A stretch of 64,000 nucleotides of DNA from Mucilaginibacter sp. (GTDB lineage Bacteria > Bacteroidota > Bacteroidia > Sphingobacteriales > Sphingobacteriaceae), in assembly GCA_031292485.1 (NCBI GenBank), contig JARLHA010000070.1, forward strand, positions 124,001-188,000. The letters are read 5' to 3'. The notes under the pieces were generated by a model. The model had not been told where the DNA came from. It made no database searches and saw only the letters and a program-made list of their open reading frames with translations. Made by a program: the position numbers and the translations under genes. This document shows positions 50,673-60,427 of the stretch, in pieces. How positions within the stretch are numbered: position 1 is the first letter of the stretch; each line of letters opens with the position of its first letter.

Positions 50673-51725
50673 CTACGCAAACAATTTTTCTTCTGCAAGC
50701 TTTGTTCCTTCAACACGGGCTTTTATTTTGGCAAAAGCTGTTTCCCGCGTCGTGGATACATCATCACAAAATGGCGAAAAGCCGCAGTCGTCAGTAGTAC
50801 CCAATTGGTTTAGCGGGATATATTCTGCCGCTTCCAATACCCTTTCTTTCACTGTTTCACTTGTTTCAATTGTGGGGTTAAGCACATCTATCACACCAAT
50901 AAACGCTGTCTGATCAGGCTTGAGATACTGCTTAATTATTTTTAAAACCTTTACCCTATCCGGTTCACTTGCCAGCTGCAAATAAAAGCTGCCAACATGC
51001 AATTCAAAAAGGTCCGGCAAAAAATCCGCATAATCTATATCAGCGCTATGGGTAGAGTCATGATCGCCACCGGGGCAAACATGCACCCCCAATTTTTGCT
51101 GTTCTTCTTTGGCAAACCGGTCAAATACCTGGTTATTAATACCGATAAAATGTTTTAATACGCCGCCAGAGGGATCAAGTTTAAGAGATAGTCTGCCCTC
51201 GGTAAAGTCCATCTGAACTTTATAAGCGCCTTGTTCCAGGCACTGCCTGATATCTTTTTCACATTCGTTCACCAGGTCGGCCATAAATTCGGACTGGGAA
51301 TAACCGGCTATCCCATTTTTAGGATAGATAAGGCTAAGCGCCGATGCCGAGATGACAGCCTGTTTAACAGGTATATTCGTCTGTTTTTCCGCCGCTCTAA
51401 GATATTCCACGGCATACTTTCCATATTTGAACGGCCCGCCGGTTAATAATGGCAACTGCCGGGAATGACCATCCTCAAAATTGATCACCATCCCATCCGC
51501 CATTAAATTTGACAGGCCCTCCAGCGGGTAAGTTGCGAAACTCGATTTGGTTTGTTCGCCGTCAGTTATTACAGGCGATCCCGTTTTTTCAAACGCCGCT
51601 AATGTATCACTAATAGCATTGGCATAAAGAACCTTTAAATCTGCGCCGTTAGCGGGGGCAGTAATAGCTGCTATTAACTCCGCAGGCCGGGGGATGCTTC
51701 CAATGGGTTCGGTAGGTATTTTCAT
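50673..51725 (-). CDS. Cobalamin-independent methionine synthase-like protein (MetE C-terminal type)
   Basis: 350 aa, matching only the C-terminal, zinc-containing half of MetE. Start IPTEPIGSIPRPAELI is the usual short-MetE-like start. Zinc ligands are H215, C217 (GVHVCPGGDHD), a Glu near 241 (LFELHVGS) and C320 (GFSPFCDD). Core-type proteins of this kind are methyltransferases using other donors (methylcobalamin or unknown corrinoid-free donors); the reaction here is not known. Not preceded by a visible riboswitch. Confidence 0.85.
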   Translation of the reverse strand: MKIPTEPIGSIPRPAELIAAITAPANGADLKVLYANAISDTLAAFEKTGSPVITDGEQTKSSFATYPLEGLSNLMADGMVINFEDGHSRQLPLLTGGPFKYGKYAVEYLRAAEKQTNIPVKQAVISASALSLIYPKNGIAGYSQSEFMADLVNECEKDIRQCLEQGAYKVQMDFTEGRLSLKLDPSGGVLKHFIGINNQVFDRFAKEEQQKLGVHVCPGGDHDSTHSADIDYADFLPDLFELHVGSFYLQLASEPDRVKVLKIIKQYLKPDQTAFIGVIDVLNPTIETSETVKERVLEAAEYIPLNQLGTTDDCGFSPFCDDVSTTRETAFAKIKARVEGTKLAEEKLFA

Positions 51726-51841
51726 AAGATATTTAAGTTTGATATAGCGTTAATTAATGTAAACTCCTTAATCTCGTTCGGTATGCGATATTTAAAATTA
51801 TCCGTTTCTTATAAGTAGCTGGCTTTATTAAAAAGCTTCAA

Positions 51842-52942
51842 TTAAAATTTAACTGTAACACCGATGTTTAATACATAATCTGCAAACGCAGCATCGCCAT
51901 GCGTATAATTTCCTGTTAACTCTGTTGTTCTGATATCAGCTACGCTTTGTGTGCGATCCCTTAAAATAGCAACGGGTAAGTAGGCATATATCGAAACGTT
52001 TTTCATCCGGTAATTAACTCCTGGTTCAGCTGATAAAATCCATCCTGGCCTTCTGAAACCGTCGCTGCCACCGATCAGATCGTGAGAAGGCAAGCATTCA
52101 TAGCGCGCACCTGCAGAAAAATCGAAATGGTTTACGCCCAGGCTAAATCCCGTTCTAGCCATTATTTGATCAGGAATACTCATTACATCACTCGTTACCA
52201 ATACTGAATTAGCACTTGCTGTACCGCCACGCGCAGTAGATACGCCATTTACGTCTTGCGGGTTCATCAGGTAGAAAAATGTTCCATAAAAACCAAAGCT
52301 GTGGGTAAAATTGTAAAATGCATTTACTTCAGTTATTAAACCTGTTCCGCCATCACCCGGCTGGATAGACTGATCGACCGGGCCTAAACGCTTTGATCCA
52401 TTGGGGCCAACGTTATAAAAATAACTTTGGGCGTTATCATTTCCCGTTGGTAATTTAATACCCAAGCCTAATTGAATATTGCCTTTATGTGCTTTAGCAG
52501 GGTTTAATAACCATCCGAAACCTACAAGGGTAATGTCGCCAACACCCGATGCATAGGTATTGTGTCGCTGTGCCCCGCCATGTTCATAAAGCGATGACCT
52601 GCTGTTTGAAATAATCGGAACATCAAACGCCATAGACCAGCGATTGTTAAAATTGCGTGTTAATGAAAAATCCTCGGTAAAAGCATGATTGATTACGTTT
52701 GTCCCTTGTGCAATACGCTGAAATTGCTCCTGTTTACCAACGAAATGCCTGAATGATCTGAAATAGCGTGTATTTGCATTAAACAACCAACTACCTTGTG
52801 GTGCAAGACTATCCGGGTGTTCATCCATTGTACAAAGCCCACCCGTACTCCGGATAGCCACGCAACCCTGCGCAAAAGTTTTTGTTTGAGTAACTAAAAT
52901 AAGTAAGGAAATAGCTAAAAGTGTTTGTAAGGTTTTTTTCAT
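51842..52942 (-). CDS. Outer-membrane beta-barrel protein (transporter-like)
   Basis: 366 aa with a signal peptide (LQTLLAISLLILVTQTKTFA, cleavage near Q25). Regular amphipathic strands through the protein and a final aromatic (VLNIGVTVKF), the usual OM signature. Resembles the phenol-degradation MetA-like barrel group. An N-terminal Cys-containing loop (GCVAIRSTGGLCTM) may form a disulfide. Third gene of a unit with a haloperoxidase-like lipoprotein and a second barrel. Confidence 0.8.
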   Translation of the reverse strand: MKKTLQTLLAISLLILVTQTKTFAQGCVAIRSTGGLCTMDEHPDSLAPQGSWLFNANTRYFRSFRHFVGKQEQFQRIAQGTNVINHAFTEDFSLTRNFNNRWSMAFDVPIISNSRSSLYEHGGAQRHNTYASGVGDITLVGFGWLLNPAKAHKGNIQLGLGIKLPTGNDNAQSYFYNVGPNGSKRLGPVDQSIQPGDGGTGLITEVNAFYNFTHSFGFYGTFFYLMNPQDVNGVSTARGGTASANSVLVTSDVMSIPDQIMARTGFSLGVNHFDFSAGARYECLPSHDLIGGSDGFRRPGWILSAEPGVNYRMKNVSIYAYLPVAILRDRTQSVADIRTTELTGNYTHGDAAFADYVLNIGVTVKF

Positions 52943-53006
52943 TTTTGTTTTTGTTTTTGTTTTTACTTGTAATTATTTTTCAAAGTTTAAATGTTAAAGT
53001 TTTTAA

Positions 53007-53030
53007 AAGGCTCCGTTTTACCGGAGCCTT
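53007..53030 (-). terminator. Terminator between lipoprotein and barrel genes
   Basis: AAGGCTCCG and CGGAGCCTT form a perfect nine-base stem across TTTTAC; on the minus strand TTTT follows. It lies 43 bases after the lipoprotein stop. Confidence 0.8.
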
Positions 53031-53072
53031 AACCCACCTTCAAAAGGGTTTTATTTAATCAACTATTTCTTT

Positions 53073-54635
53073 TTAATTACCGATGCCAGCACCGTCTGAT
53101 TGGCCTCTTTTTACTGCATAGGCCCCAACGCTTGCACCTTCCTGCAAGCCGACGGTAACGTCGCTGCGGTAATGTATCGCCCCATAAAACCGCGACATTC
53201 CGGCTTCAGTAGCCATATCTGTAAACTTGGGTCCCCTATCCGGCAATAAATAGGTTAGCACGGCCGCCGCAGCCGCACTGAAATTCGAATGCCCGGAAGT
53301 ATAAGACGGAAAATTCGGGATTCCTGTTAATGTCTTTATTTGTGGGTTTGCCTGCGTGGGCCGCATATTAAAATAAAAATATTTGGTATCCCAGCAGCAT
53401 ATTGCAACATCCATTTCGGCCATGTTTAATAATGCAAAATTCCGCGCCCAACGTACTTCGCTATAATTTTGTTTAACAAATTCGGCAGCGGCAATGGCGT
53501 TCCAGTGCCCGGGTGGGGTATAAGTGCCAATACCATCAGCCCAAAATTGAACTTGCGCCTGGTGCTCTCTGGTAGGGTGCTGGCTTACTGCCAGCACTTC
53601 AGCCTCTTCTTGCTTAAATGCAGCTGACCCGGCTAAATTGGGCGGCCCCGGGCGAAGCGCTTTAACTGTAAGTGTATCGAACAAAAAAGGAATCACTTTA
53701 TTAAACAACGGAAGCATTGGTGGCCTTTGCGGCGACTCAAGGCTAACCCAGTACTGATCGCCTCTTGAAGTAGCATTGGTCTGCAGAGAAACCCACTCCG
53801 CTGGTGAACCTATTGCTTTACCGGCATTGTCAGTTTTGGCGCGCGCTACAAACACATCGGCTACCTGTTTACCAAGCGATTGCCCCGCAGTAAGTTCGCC
53901 GCGCACATTTGCGCCGGCCATTATACGGTATTGAATTTCTTCATTCGCTTTTTGCTGTATAAAATCCACCTCAGTAGGGAATAATAGTTTCATCATTTCA
54001 ACTGTAGCACCGGCCACTACAGCATCTTCACTTGGGTATGACGGGAGAGCTGATTTTGGGATAAGCGCCTGCACACCAGCATCGTTAACGTATGGCGCTG
54101 ATCGGTTGTACAGCTTTTTAAAGTGATACGCTGCTAAAAGCGCATCATATTGCGCGGCACTTACGTAAGCGTAGGCCCTTGCAGCATAAGGCGGATTTGA
54201 AAACGGAAACTGCGGATAAGCAAATGGGTTGGCAGAACTTGGGAAAGGGAAAGTTCCATCAGGGTTTTGATATGGCGCCAAATTATATTTAGCCACCAGA
54301 TTCCTTAGAATCTCATTCCACCGTAATACAGCCCCGGCGCTCCAATAGTTAATTACAGCTTTTTGAGCGCTGGTTAAACTCCTTTGATAACCTTTAATCT
54401 CATTTAAGTCTGCAGTGTAGGCGTAGGAGCCAATGGCATCGGGAGCCGGTATATTGAACGCTGAAGGATCGGAAATCAAGACCGGTTTCCATGTATCGGC
54501 ATTCAAATCGATATTAGTCGGTGCCAGCGCTGAATATGTTGTTGTACGGTCAATTACCTCTTTGTTGCACGACCCCAAAAAAACAATTGCGGCCAAAACT
54601 ATAACTGGCATTACATTAAGTATAAGTCTTTTCAT
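53073..54635 (-). CDS. PAP2/vanadium haloperoxidase-like lipoprotein
   Basis: 520 aa. Lipobox LGSC (MPVIVLAAIVFLGSCNKE), so a lipoprotein of the periplasm or outer membrane. The acid phosphatase/haloperoxidase signature is split as usual: KYFYFNMRPTQ, FPSYTSGHSNFSAAA and SRFYGAIHYRSD, with the RP, SGH and SRxxxxxH residues that bind vanadate or phosphate. Could be a vanadium-dependent haloperoxidase or phosphatase; the full N-terminal half (YAAAR, YVSAAQYD) matches haloperoxidase-like proteins of Bacteroidota. Flanked by two OM barrel genes. Confidence 0.9.
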   Translation of the reverse strand: MKRLILNVMPVIVLAAIVFLGSCNKEVIDRTTTYSALAPTNIDLNADTWKPVLISDPSAFNIPAPDAIGSYAYTADLNEIKGYQRSLTSAQKAVINYWSAGAVLRWNEILRNLVAKYNLAPYQNPDGTFPFPSSANPFAYPQFPFSNPPYAARAYAYVSAAQYDALLAAYHFKKLYNRSAPYVNDAGVQALIPKSALPSYPSEDAVVAGATVEMMKLLFPTEVDFIQQKANEEIQYRIMAGANVRGELTAGQSLGKQVADVFVARAKTDNAGKAIGSPAEWVSLQTNATSRGDQYWVSLESPQRPPMLPLFNKVIPFLFDTLTVKALRPGPPNLAGSAAFKQEEAEVLAVSQHPTREHQAQVQFWADGIGTYTPPGHWNAIAAAEFVKQNYSEVRWARNFALLNMAEMDVAICCWDTKYFYFNMRPTQANPQIKTLTGIPNFPSYTSGHSNFSAAAAAVLTYLLPDRGPKFTDMATEAGMSRFYGAIHYRSDVTVGLQEGASVGAYAVKRGQSDGAGIGN

Positions 54636-54643
54636 GGTTAAAA

Positions 54644-55582
54644 TTATTTTGTATGTGTTTTCTTAAAATCAAATATGTAAAGTACACCGCCAAAAAAGTC
54701 GGTGCTTTGCCCCACATTTCTCCCCGTCAAAACATAATTGCCTCCGGCGGTAAGTTCAAGCCCGGTTGTTGAAAAACTATATTTAAATAATGCGCCGGCG
54801 GATGTCCAATTCATCCTGTTACTTGGAAAAGGCATGTCATTCTTTCGGATATCGAACCCGCCAAGCGTTGTTGTTTGCGACAATATTGCCTCAGCGTTAA
54901 ACCGCAGGCTCCGATATCCTGTGCTAACAAGAAAATTATTTACATTAGGCATATAAACACGGTTGCTGTTTATTAGTGTGGTTGTATAATAGGATTCCTG
55001 GTCAATCGTCACATCGCTGCGTTGAATATATTGACCAGCGCCTGCTAAAAAAAATCTGCCCGTCTGGTAATTAACAAGTGCGCGAAGCGATAAACTTTCG
55101 GAATGTAACCCTATTGACAATGGCAAAAAATCGGGTTCATAGTTAGTTAATGGTACAGATCCTGAAAGGATGGCATGTGCGCTAAAAATACCCTTCCCTA
55201 TTTCGGCCTGAAACGCAAGCCACTTTAATGTAAGTGTCAGATCCTGAACACCGCTTTGGCCCTTAAGTGTGCCGCCGGAAGCATTGGTGGTGATATATGG
55301 TACAGAAAATAAAATATCCAGTTTATTGGTAATGCCGTAATTACCAATTACCATATAGGTATTAGTGCTTAATTTACCTATATTTCCGTTATCACGTTTA
55401 AATGTGCCTTCCCAATAGTTCGTCCAGCTGCTGTGATCATAAACTACGCCGGCACAAAATAAATTTTTGGGGATCATTAATGCATCTGCGCTGGTTTGAG
55501 CATTTGATAATTGCCCAAATACCGCCAAAAAAGTCGCGGTCAGGCAGGATCTATAAAAATATAGACGTAAAGGTTTCATCAT
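54644..55582 (-). CDS. Outer-membrane beta-barrel protein (MetA-pathway-like)
   Basis: 312 aa: signal peptide (YFYRSCLTATFLAVFGQLSN-A) then strand-rich barrel (TNKLDILFSVPYITT; FSAHAILSGSVPLTNYEP; LVNYQTGRFFLAGAGQYIQ) and a final aromatic-rich strand FFGGVLYIFDF. Same general type as the 51842-52942 barrel but not closely similar. Stop lies eight bases before the lipoprotein gene, so they are cotranscribed. Confidence 0.8.
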   Translation of the reverse strand: MMKPLRLYFYRSCLTATFLAVFGQLSNAQTSADALMIPKNLFCAGVVYDHSSWTNYWEGTFKRDNGNIGKLSTNTYMVIGNYGITNKLDILFSVPYITTNASGGTLKGQSGVQDLTLTLKWLAFQAEIGKGIFSAHAILSGSVPLTNYEPDFLPLSIGLHSESLSLRALVNYQTGRFFLAGAGQYIQRSDVTIDQESYYTTTLINSNRVYMPNVNNFLVSTGYRSLRFNAEAILSQTTTLGGFDIRKNDMPFPSNRMNWTSAGALFKYSFSTTGLELTAGGNYVLTGRNVGQSTDFFGGVLYIFDFKKTHTK

Positions 55583-55849
55583 TTGTTGTTTATAAAAAGT
55601 TAAGTAAAAGGGTTAATACATGTCGTTACAATGCCTGCGAATTAATTATTTGGCAGGATTGATGATTTGATTGATGATCTCATGCGTAGAGATGGCTGTT
55701 TAAACCTCCTTATCAACAAGCGCACAGGTAAAACCAGCATCAAGCACATTTTAAAAGGCTTTAAACAAGTTTTTTCTATAAACAAGTTGAAATTACCGCC
55801 TCAATAATTATAATTCAGGCAAGCATAAAGGTTCAAAAAAACAGCAAAA

Positions 55850-56398
55850 TCAGCTGATGAGATTGGGCGGTTTGCCCGGAGATTCGATATAAGGATTATA
55901 TAAACCCACAGTTACGCTTTTGTAAGCGGGTTTAATCAGCGTTTCAAACGCCGCGTATTGGTATTTAAAAACAGGCAGACTATATTCGTCGGATGAGCTT
56001 AATTTTTTCAGCCCCTGATCGCCTTTTTTGCTCATAGGGACATCGCTTATTTCTTTAGCAGTAATAATATTTGCCGCTACCAGCCGGGTTTTTGCAGTAT
56101 TGGGCAAACAAATAAAATACATGGTATCCCGGGTCATTTTAAGCTTTACATAGTTGTAATAAGCATCCTTTAATTGGACCTGGCCGGCTACCACCTCGTA
56201 TTCCGTCCAATCCGTTATGGTTGGCATATGAACGGGAATCTTTAACTCAACAAATCTGGATTCATTTATTTTATCACTATATACCTCTTTCACCATCTGA
56301 GCATCCGCCTGGTGGATGAAATATTGGTAAAATAAGGCGTATCCACCTAAATTGAACAGGTGAACACTCAATAATATAATGGCAAATAATCGTTTCAA
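55850..56398 (-). CDS. Bacteroidota hypothetical protein
   Basis: 182 aa, one N-terminal hydrophobic segment (LFAIILLSVHLFNLGGYALF) that acts as anchor or signal, then a mixed domain with VELKIPVHMPTITDWTEYE, VQLKDAYYNYVKLKMTRDTM and a Pro-Asn-rich end ESPGKPPNL. No named family; similar proteins are found in Bacteroidota (recollection). Start is TTG at 56398; no other start is obvious. Divergent from cydA. Confidence 0.6.
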   Translation of the reverse strand: MKRLFAIILLSVHLFNLGGYALFYQYFIHQADAQMVKEVYSDKINESRFVELKIPVHMPTITDWTEYEVVAGQVQLKDAYYNYVKLKMTRDTMYFICLPNTAKTRLVAANIITAKEISDVPMSKKGDQGLKKLSSSDEYSLPVFKYQYAAFETLIKPAYKSVTVGLYNPYIESPGKPPNLIS

Positions 56399-56557
56399 GT
56401 AAACCTGATTATCCTGGGTTTATAAATAGTTTGTTGTAAATTAAATAATAATTTTCTGAATTGTAAAATTATTTTAGAATAATTCCATATTATATTTTAG
56501 AAACATTCTATATAGCTACAGTTGTTGCTTTTAACAACAGTTTAATTTAGTGTGGAT

Positions 56558-56565
56558 TATATTTG
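56558..56565 (+). promoter_or_regulatory. -7 box of the cydAB promoter
   Basis: TATATTTG matches TAnnTTTG and lies 34 bases before the cydA ATG; no strict -33 TTG (TTTA at the position). Reasonable for cydAB. Confidence 0.45.
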
Positions 56566-56599
56566 CATTGGTTAATTAGCAATTCGTCACAAATTAGAT

Positions 56600-57907
56600 A
56601 TGAATGATTTTATTGCGGCACGTTCGCAAATGGCTATTTCGCTCGGTTTTCATATTATATATTCATGCATAGGTATGGTAATGCCCTTTTTCATGGCGGT
56701 GTCTCACTATAAATGGATTAAGACCGGCGACCCGGTATATAAAAACATCACACAGGCATGGAGCAAAGGCGTAGCTATTTTTTTTGCTACCGGAGCGGTA
56801 TCCGGCACTATCCTGTCATTTGAACTGGGACTATTGTGGCCAAAATTCATGGAGCATGCAGGGCCGATATTCGGTATGCCTTTCTCCCTTGAAGGCGTAG
56901 CCTTTTTTATTGAAGCAATAGCGCTGGGTTTTTTTCTTTACGGATGGAACCGGTTCAACAAATGGTTTCATTTGTTTACGGGCTTAATAGTCGGCATCAG
57001 CGGTATCATTTCTGGTATACTGGTGGTCTCCGCAAATTCATGGATGAACAATCCGACGGGTTTTGATTTTATAAATGGTCAATATTTAAACATCGACCCA
57101 ATTAAAGCCATGTTCAACGGCTCCTGGTTTACCGAAGCGCTGCACATGAGCCTGGCCGCATTTTCGGCTACCGGCTTTGCGGTTGCGGGTATTCATGCGC
57201 TGATGATCGCCAGGAAAAGAAACATTATCTTCCATACCAAAGCTTTTAAAATTGCCATCATTTTTGGCGCGGTTGCAGCTATTTTGCAGCCTTTTAGCGG
57301 CGACCTGTCTGCAAAAAATGCGTATAAAACCCAACCGGCAAAACTGGGCGCTATGGAAGCTTACTATCATACCCAACCCTATTCGCCGCTGGTTATTGGA
57401 GGCATTCCGGACACAGCCAATAAAAAAGTGAACTTTGGAATAGAGATCCCCGGCTTATTAAGTTTTTTATTGCATGATAATTTTAAGGAACCTGTTAACG
57501 GGCTGGATAAAATACCGGTTCAAAACCAGCCTCCGGTTGCCATTACCCACCTGGCGTTTGAATTGATGATTGCCATCGGGTCTGCCATGATGTTGCTGGG
57601 TTTGATTTATTTTATTGCTTTATGGAAAAAAAGAAACTGGTTATCAAAAAAATGGTTTCTCAATCTTTTTATCTGGGCAACTCCTTTTGGCTTTATTGGT
57701 GTTGAAGCCGGATGGACCGTTACTGAAGTTGGCCGGCAGCCATGGATCATACAGGGAATAATGCGCACCAGCGAAGCAGTTACCCCTATGCCGGGTATTC
57801 ATTATTCGTTTTACCTTTTTACCGCGGTTTATTTTACTTTAAGTATAGCGGTAATAGTTTTATTAAGCCGCCAGATAAAAATGGTTCCCGAATTATACGA
57901 TCGTTAA
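56600..57907 (+). CDS. cydA: Cytochrome bd ubiquinol oxidase subunit I
   Basis: Quinol:O2 reductase subunit in the inner membrane with heme b558, b595 and d. Heme ligand H18 (LGFHIIYSCIGM), E98 and E105 in FSLEGVAFFIEAIALG, H in EALHMSLAAF (about 182), and the GRQPWIIQG motif near the C-terminus. 435 aa against about 520 in E. coli: the Q-loop is short, so this is the short-Q-loop type, often cyanide-insensitive. Electrons come from the menaquinone made by the Mqn enzymes. Confidence 0.95.
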   Translation: MNDFIAARSQMAISLGFHIIYSCIGMVMPFFMAVSHYKWIKTGDPVYKNITQAWSKGVAIFFATGAVSGTILSFELGLLWPKFMEHAGPIFGMPFSLEGVAFFIEAIALGFFLYGWNRFNKWFHLFTGLIVGISGIISGILVVSANSWMNNPTGFDFINGQYLNIDPIKAMFNGSWFTEALHMSLAAFSATGFAVAGIHALMIARKRNIIFHTKAFKIAIIFGAVAAILQPFSGDLSAKNAYKTQPAKLGAMEAYYHTQPYSPLVIGGIPDTANKKVNFGIEIPGLLSFLLHDNFKEPVNGLDKIPVQNQPPVAITHLAFELMIAIGSAMMLLGLIYFIALWKKRNWLSKKWFLNLFIWATPFGFIGVEAGWTVTEVGRQPWIIQGIMRTSEAVTPMPGIHYSFYLFTAVYFTLSIAVIVLLSRQIKMVPELYDR

Positions 57908-57917
57908 ATTGTAGTGT

Positions 57918-58925
57918 ATGCTTTATGTTGTAATTGCTTTTTTGTTTTTGGCTATCGTGCTTTATTTCCTGCTCGGCGGGGCGGATTTCGGCGCGGGGAT
58001 AATTGAACTTTTTACCTCGGAAAAAAACCGGCAGCAGACCCGTAAAACCATGTACCAGGCCATCGGGCCAATATGGGAAGCCAACCATATGTGGCTCATC
58101 ATCGCCGTGGTGATACTTTTTGTCGGTTTCCCGGTGATATATAGCCAGATGTGCACTTACCTGCATATCCCTTTACTTGTCATGCTGATGGGGATTACCG
58201 CGCGGGGCACCGCATTCGCTTTCCGGAGTTATGATGCCATAAAAGGTGAGCGGACGCAAAATCTCTATAATCACATTTTCGTTTACTCAAGCTTTATAAC
58301 GCCGCTATTTTTGGGCATCATCGCTGGAAGCGCCATTTCAAGACAAATTGACCTTCAGCCCGCAACGTTTCTATCAGGCTATATATTTAGCTGGCTCAAC
58401 TACTTTTCCGTTGCAGTTGGGCTTTTTACGGTAGCGTTAAGTGGTTATCTTGCTGCTATTTACCTTATCGGCGAGGCTGATGACGACAAGGATGCGAAAC
58501 GGTTTATTAAAAAAGCAAAATACATGAATGTTATCGCTGTAATTTTTGGCGGTATGGTATTCATCGCCGCCGGATTTGAAAACGTAAGACTTGCACATTG
58601 GATCTTTGGCAACGCCATAAGCCTTACTGCAGTAATTGCAGCAACTATATCCCTTATCATTCTATGGGTGTTGGTCTACCGGGGCAAAAAGAAGATCATC
58701 AGGATATTCGCCGGCTTCCAGGTTACCATGATACTATTAGCAGTCGGATACATGCATTACCCCTATTTTATCATGATAAAAGGCGGACAAAATTTGTCGC
58801 TATTTGCCCTTCACGCTCCTGACAAAACCATTAACGACCTAGGCTGGGCACTTTTTATCGGCAGTTTTTTGATATTGCCATCGCTTTTTTACCTGTATTA
58901 TAGTTTTCAAAAGAAGGAGCACTGA
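57918..58925 (+). CDS. cydB: Cytochrome bd ubiquinol oxidase subunit II
   Basis: 335 aa with eight or nine TM helices. Start YVVIAFLFLAIVLYFLLGGA then DFGAGIIELF, GPIWEANHMWLI and GTAFAFRSY are CydB signatures. Starts ten bases after cydA. The TGA stop (58923-58925) is inside the left arm of a palindromic cassette. Confidence 0.95.
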   Translation: MLYVVIAFLFLAIVLYFLLGGADFGAGIIELFTSEKNRQQTRKTMYQAIGPIWEANHMWLIIAVVILFVGFPVIYSQMCTYLHIPLLVMLMGITARGTAFAFRSYDAIKGERTQNLYNHIFVYSSFITPLFLGIIAGSAISRQIDLQPATFLSGYIFSWLNYFSVAVGLFTVALSGYLAAIYLIGEADDDKDAKRFIKKAKYMNVIAVIFGGMVFIAAGFENVRLAHWIFGNAISLTAVIAATISLIILWVLVYRGKKKIIRIFAGFQVTMILLAVGYMHYPYFIMIKGGQNLSLFALHAPDKTINDLGWALFIGSFLILPSLFYLYYSFQKKEH

Positions 58926-58998
58926 TTTAAATTGATTTTTATGATTTCACTGATTTTTGACTTTCAGTAAAATCATAAAAATCCGTTTAATCTGTGAT
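58922..58998. repeat. TGATTTTTATGATTTCAC word-repeat palindrome between convergent genes
   Basis: Left arm CACTGATTTAAATTGATTTT then TATGATTTCACTGATT; right arm (58966-58998) AGTAAAATCATAAAAATCCG and TTTAATCTGTGATG, near-perfect reverse complement. cydB TGA lies in the left arm and the TAA of the DUF1080 gene (58987-58989) in the right arm, so one element ends both convergent genes. Confidence 0.85.
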
Positions 58999-60369
58999 GA
59001 GCCGCTTCACCTTAATACTCCTGTACCAGGCCTCATTCCCATGATCCTGTAATAAAAGGTGGCCCTCTCTAGCTTCGCCGAAGTTTTTCCAGATCACATA
59101 TTTGCTAATGGCCACCAGGTCCTTAAATTCTTTGGAGCCGCGCTCATATTCCAACACTTTAACGCCATTGAGGTAATGTTCTACATGATTATTAGGATAA
59201 ACAATGATCCTTCCGGTATTCCAGGCGCCTACGGGCCTTACAAAGCGGGGAGGTTTGTTTGAAGGGATCAGATCATAAAGCGAGGCTAGCGTACGGTCGC
59301 CATTGCGGCCCAGCTTGGCATCAGGGTGCAGTGCGTCGTCCAGCACCTGGTATTCCAGGCCGATGGCTGAGCCCTTGGTTACTTCGGATAGCGTAACAAA
59401 ATATTTCACGCCGCTGTTAGCGCCCGGTGTAATTTTAAATTCAAAGGAAAGATCGAATGCGCCATAAAGGCTGTCCGTAACAATATCGCCGCCGCCCGAC
59501 TCTTCTTTGCCTTCAGACGGTAACACGTGCATAGTGCCGTCAGCATACAACCAGCCTTTGGAGGGGAAAGTTGTCAGCGTTGCACCACGCCAGCCGTTTG
59601 AGGTGTGACCATCGTACAAAAGCTGCCAACCGCTTTGTTTTTCATGTGCTGAAAGGGTGTTTGTTTGATAGTTTACGGTATAAATATCTTTAGGGAACGG
59701 CTTAAACTTTAAGTTTTTGGTTTGAATACGCATATTTTTAAAGTACACCTTTTTCCCGGCCTGTTCCGGTGTAGTTACTGCATGAACCTGTAAGCCAATA
59801 AAGCCCTTACTGTCAACGGTATCTACTACATCAGCTACCGGCGTTCCGTTTATCCAGGTGCGCATTTCGTTGCCGATGCATTCGACGCGGATATGATTAT
59901 AAACTCCTACTTTAAAAGCGTCCTTTGCTTTGGTATTCAGGTCAAGCGGGTAGATCCAGTCCCGGCGGCCCTCATCGTATACGCCGCCCGACCATCTCCT
60001 GTCCGAAGGATCGATCTCAAACTGCCTGCCGTAAACTTTACCTTTCCCGTTATTCCCGGTGGGATCAAAATGACTGCGTACCTGCACACCCGAATTACTC
60101 AAAGGACTTTCAATTTTAGTATCCAGCTCAAGGATAAAATCACCATATTCTTTTTCAGTAACCAAAAAAGTGTTGCCAGAGTTTAGCACGGTGGTGCCGA
60201 CAATATTGCCGTCCTCAACTTTATAGTCGGCGGTACCGGCGAGGCGTTTCCAGCCTTTGAGGGTTTTGCCATCAAATAAGGATGGCGTGCTTTGTGCGGC
60301 TGCCGGAGAGGGGAAAATAAGCGATGCCGAAAATGACAGTATCGACAGAAATAAAATAAACTTCTTCAT
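58987..60369 (-). CDS. Secreted double DUF1080 protein (3-keto-disaccharide hydrolase type)
   Basis: 460 aa: signal peptide (KKFILFLSILSFSASLIFPS-PAAAQ), then two DUF1080 (PF06439) lectin-like beta-jelly-roll domains: 30-220 (LFDGKTLKGWKRLAGTADYK) and 245-458 (LLYDGHTSNGWRGATLTTFP). DUF1080 domains include hydrolases acting on 3-keto-glycosides made by Gfo/Idh-type dehydrogenases in the same locus, as here with the next gene upstream. The stop lies in the palindrome shared with cydB. Confidence 0.85.
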   Translation of the reverse strand: MKKFILFLSILSFSASLIFPSPAAAQSTPSLFDGKTLKGWKRLAGTADYKVEDGNIVGTTVLNSGNTFLVTEKEYGDFILELDTKIESPLSNSGVQVRSHFDPTGNNGKGKVYGRQFEIDPSDRRWSGGVYDEGRRDWIYPLDLNTKAKDAFKVGVYNHIRVECIGNEMRTWINGTPVADVVDTVDSKGFIGLQVHAVTTPEQAGKKVYFKNMRIQTKNLKFKPFPKDIYTVNYQTNTLSAHEKQSGWQLLYDGHTSNGWRGATLTTFPSKGWLYADGTMHVLPSEGKEESGGGDIVTDSLYGAFDLSFEFKITPGANSGVKYFVTLSEVTKGSAIGLEYQVLDDALHPDAKLGRNGDRTLASLYDLIPSNKPPRFVRPVGAWNTGRIIVYPNNHVEHYLNGVKVLEYERGSKEFKDLVAISKYVIWKNFGEAREGHLLLQDHGNEAWYRSIKVKRLITD

Positions 60370-60427
60370 TGGTTTGACTATTATAAGTTTTCAATTAGTA
60401 TAACTGGATGTCATTGGCAGCGATAGC

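Noticed and set aside
51726..51841. Possible riboswitch near the MetE-like gene
   Set aside because: The upstream side is short and shows no SAM or cobalamin riboswitch core; nothing could be supported.
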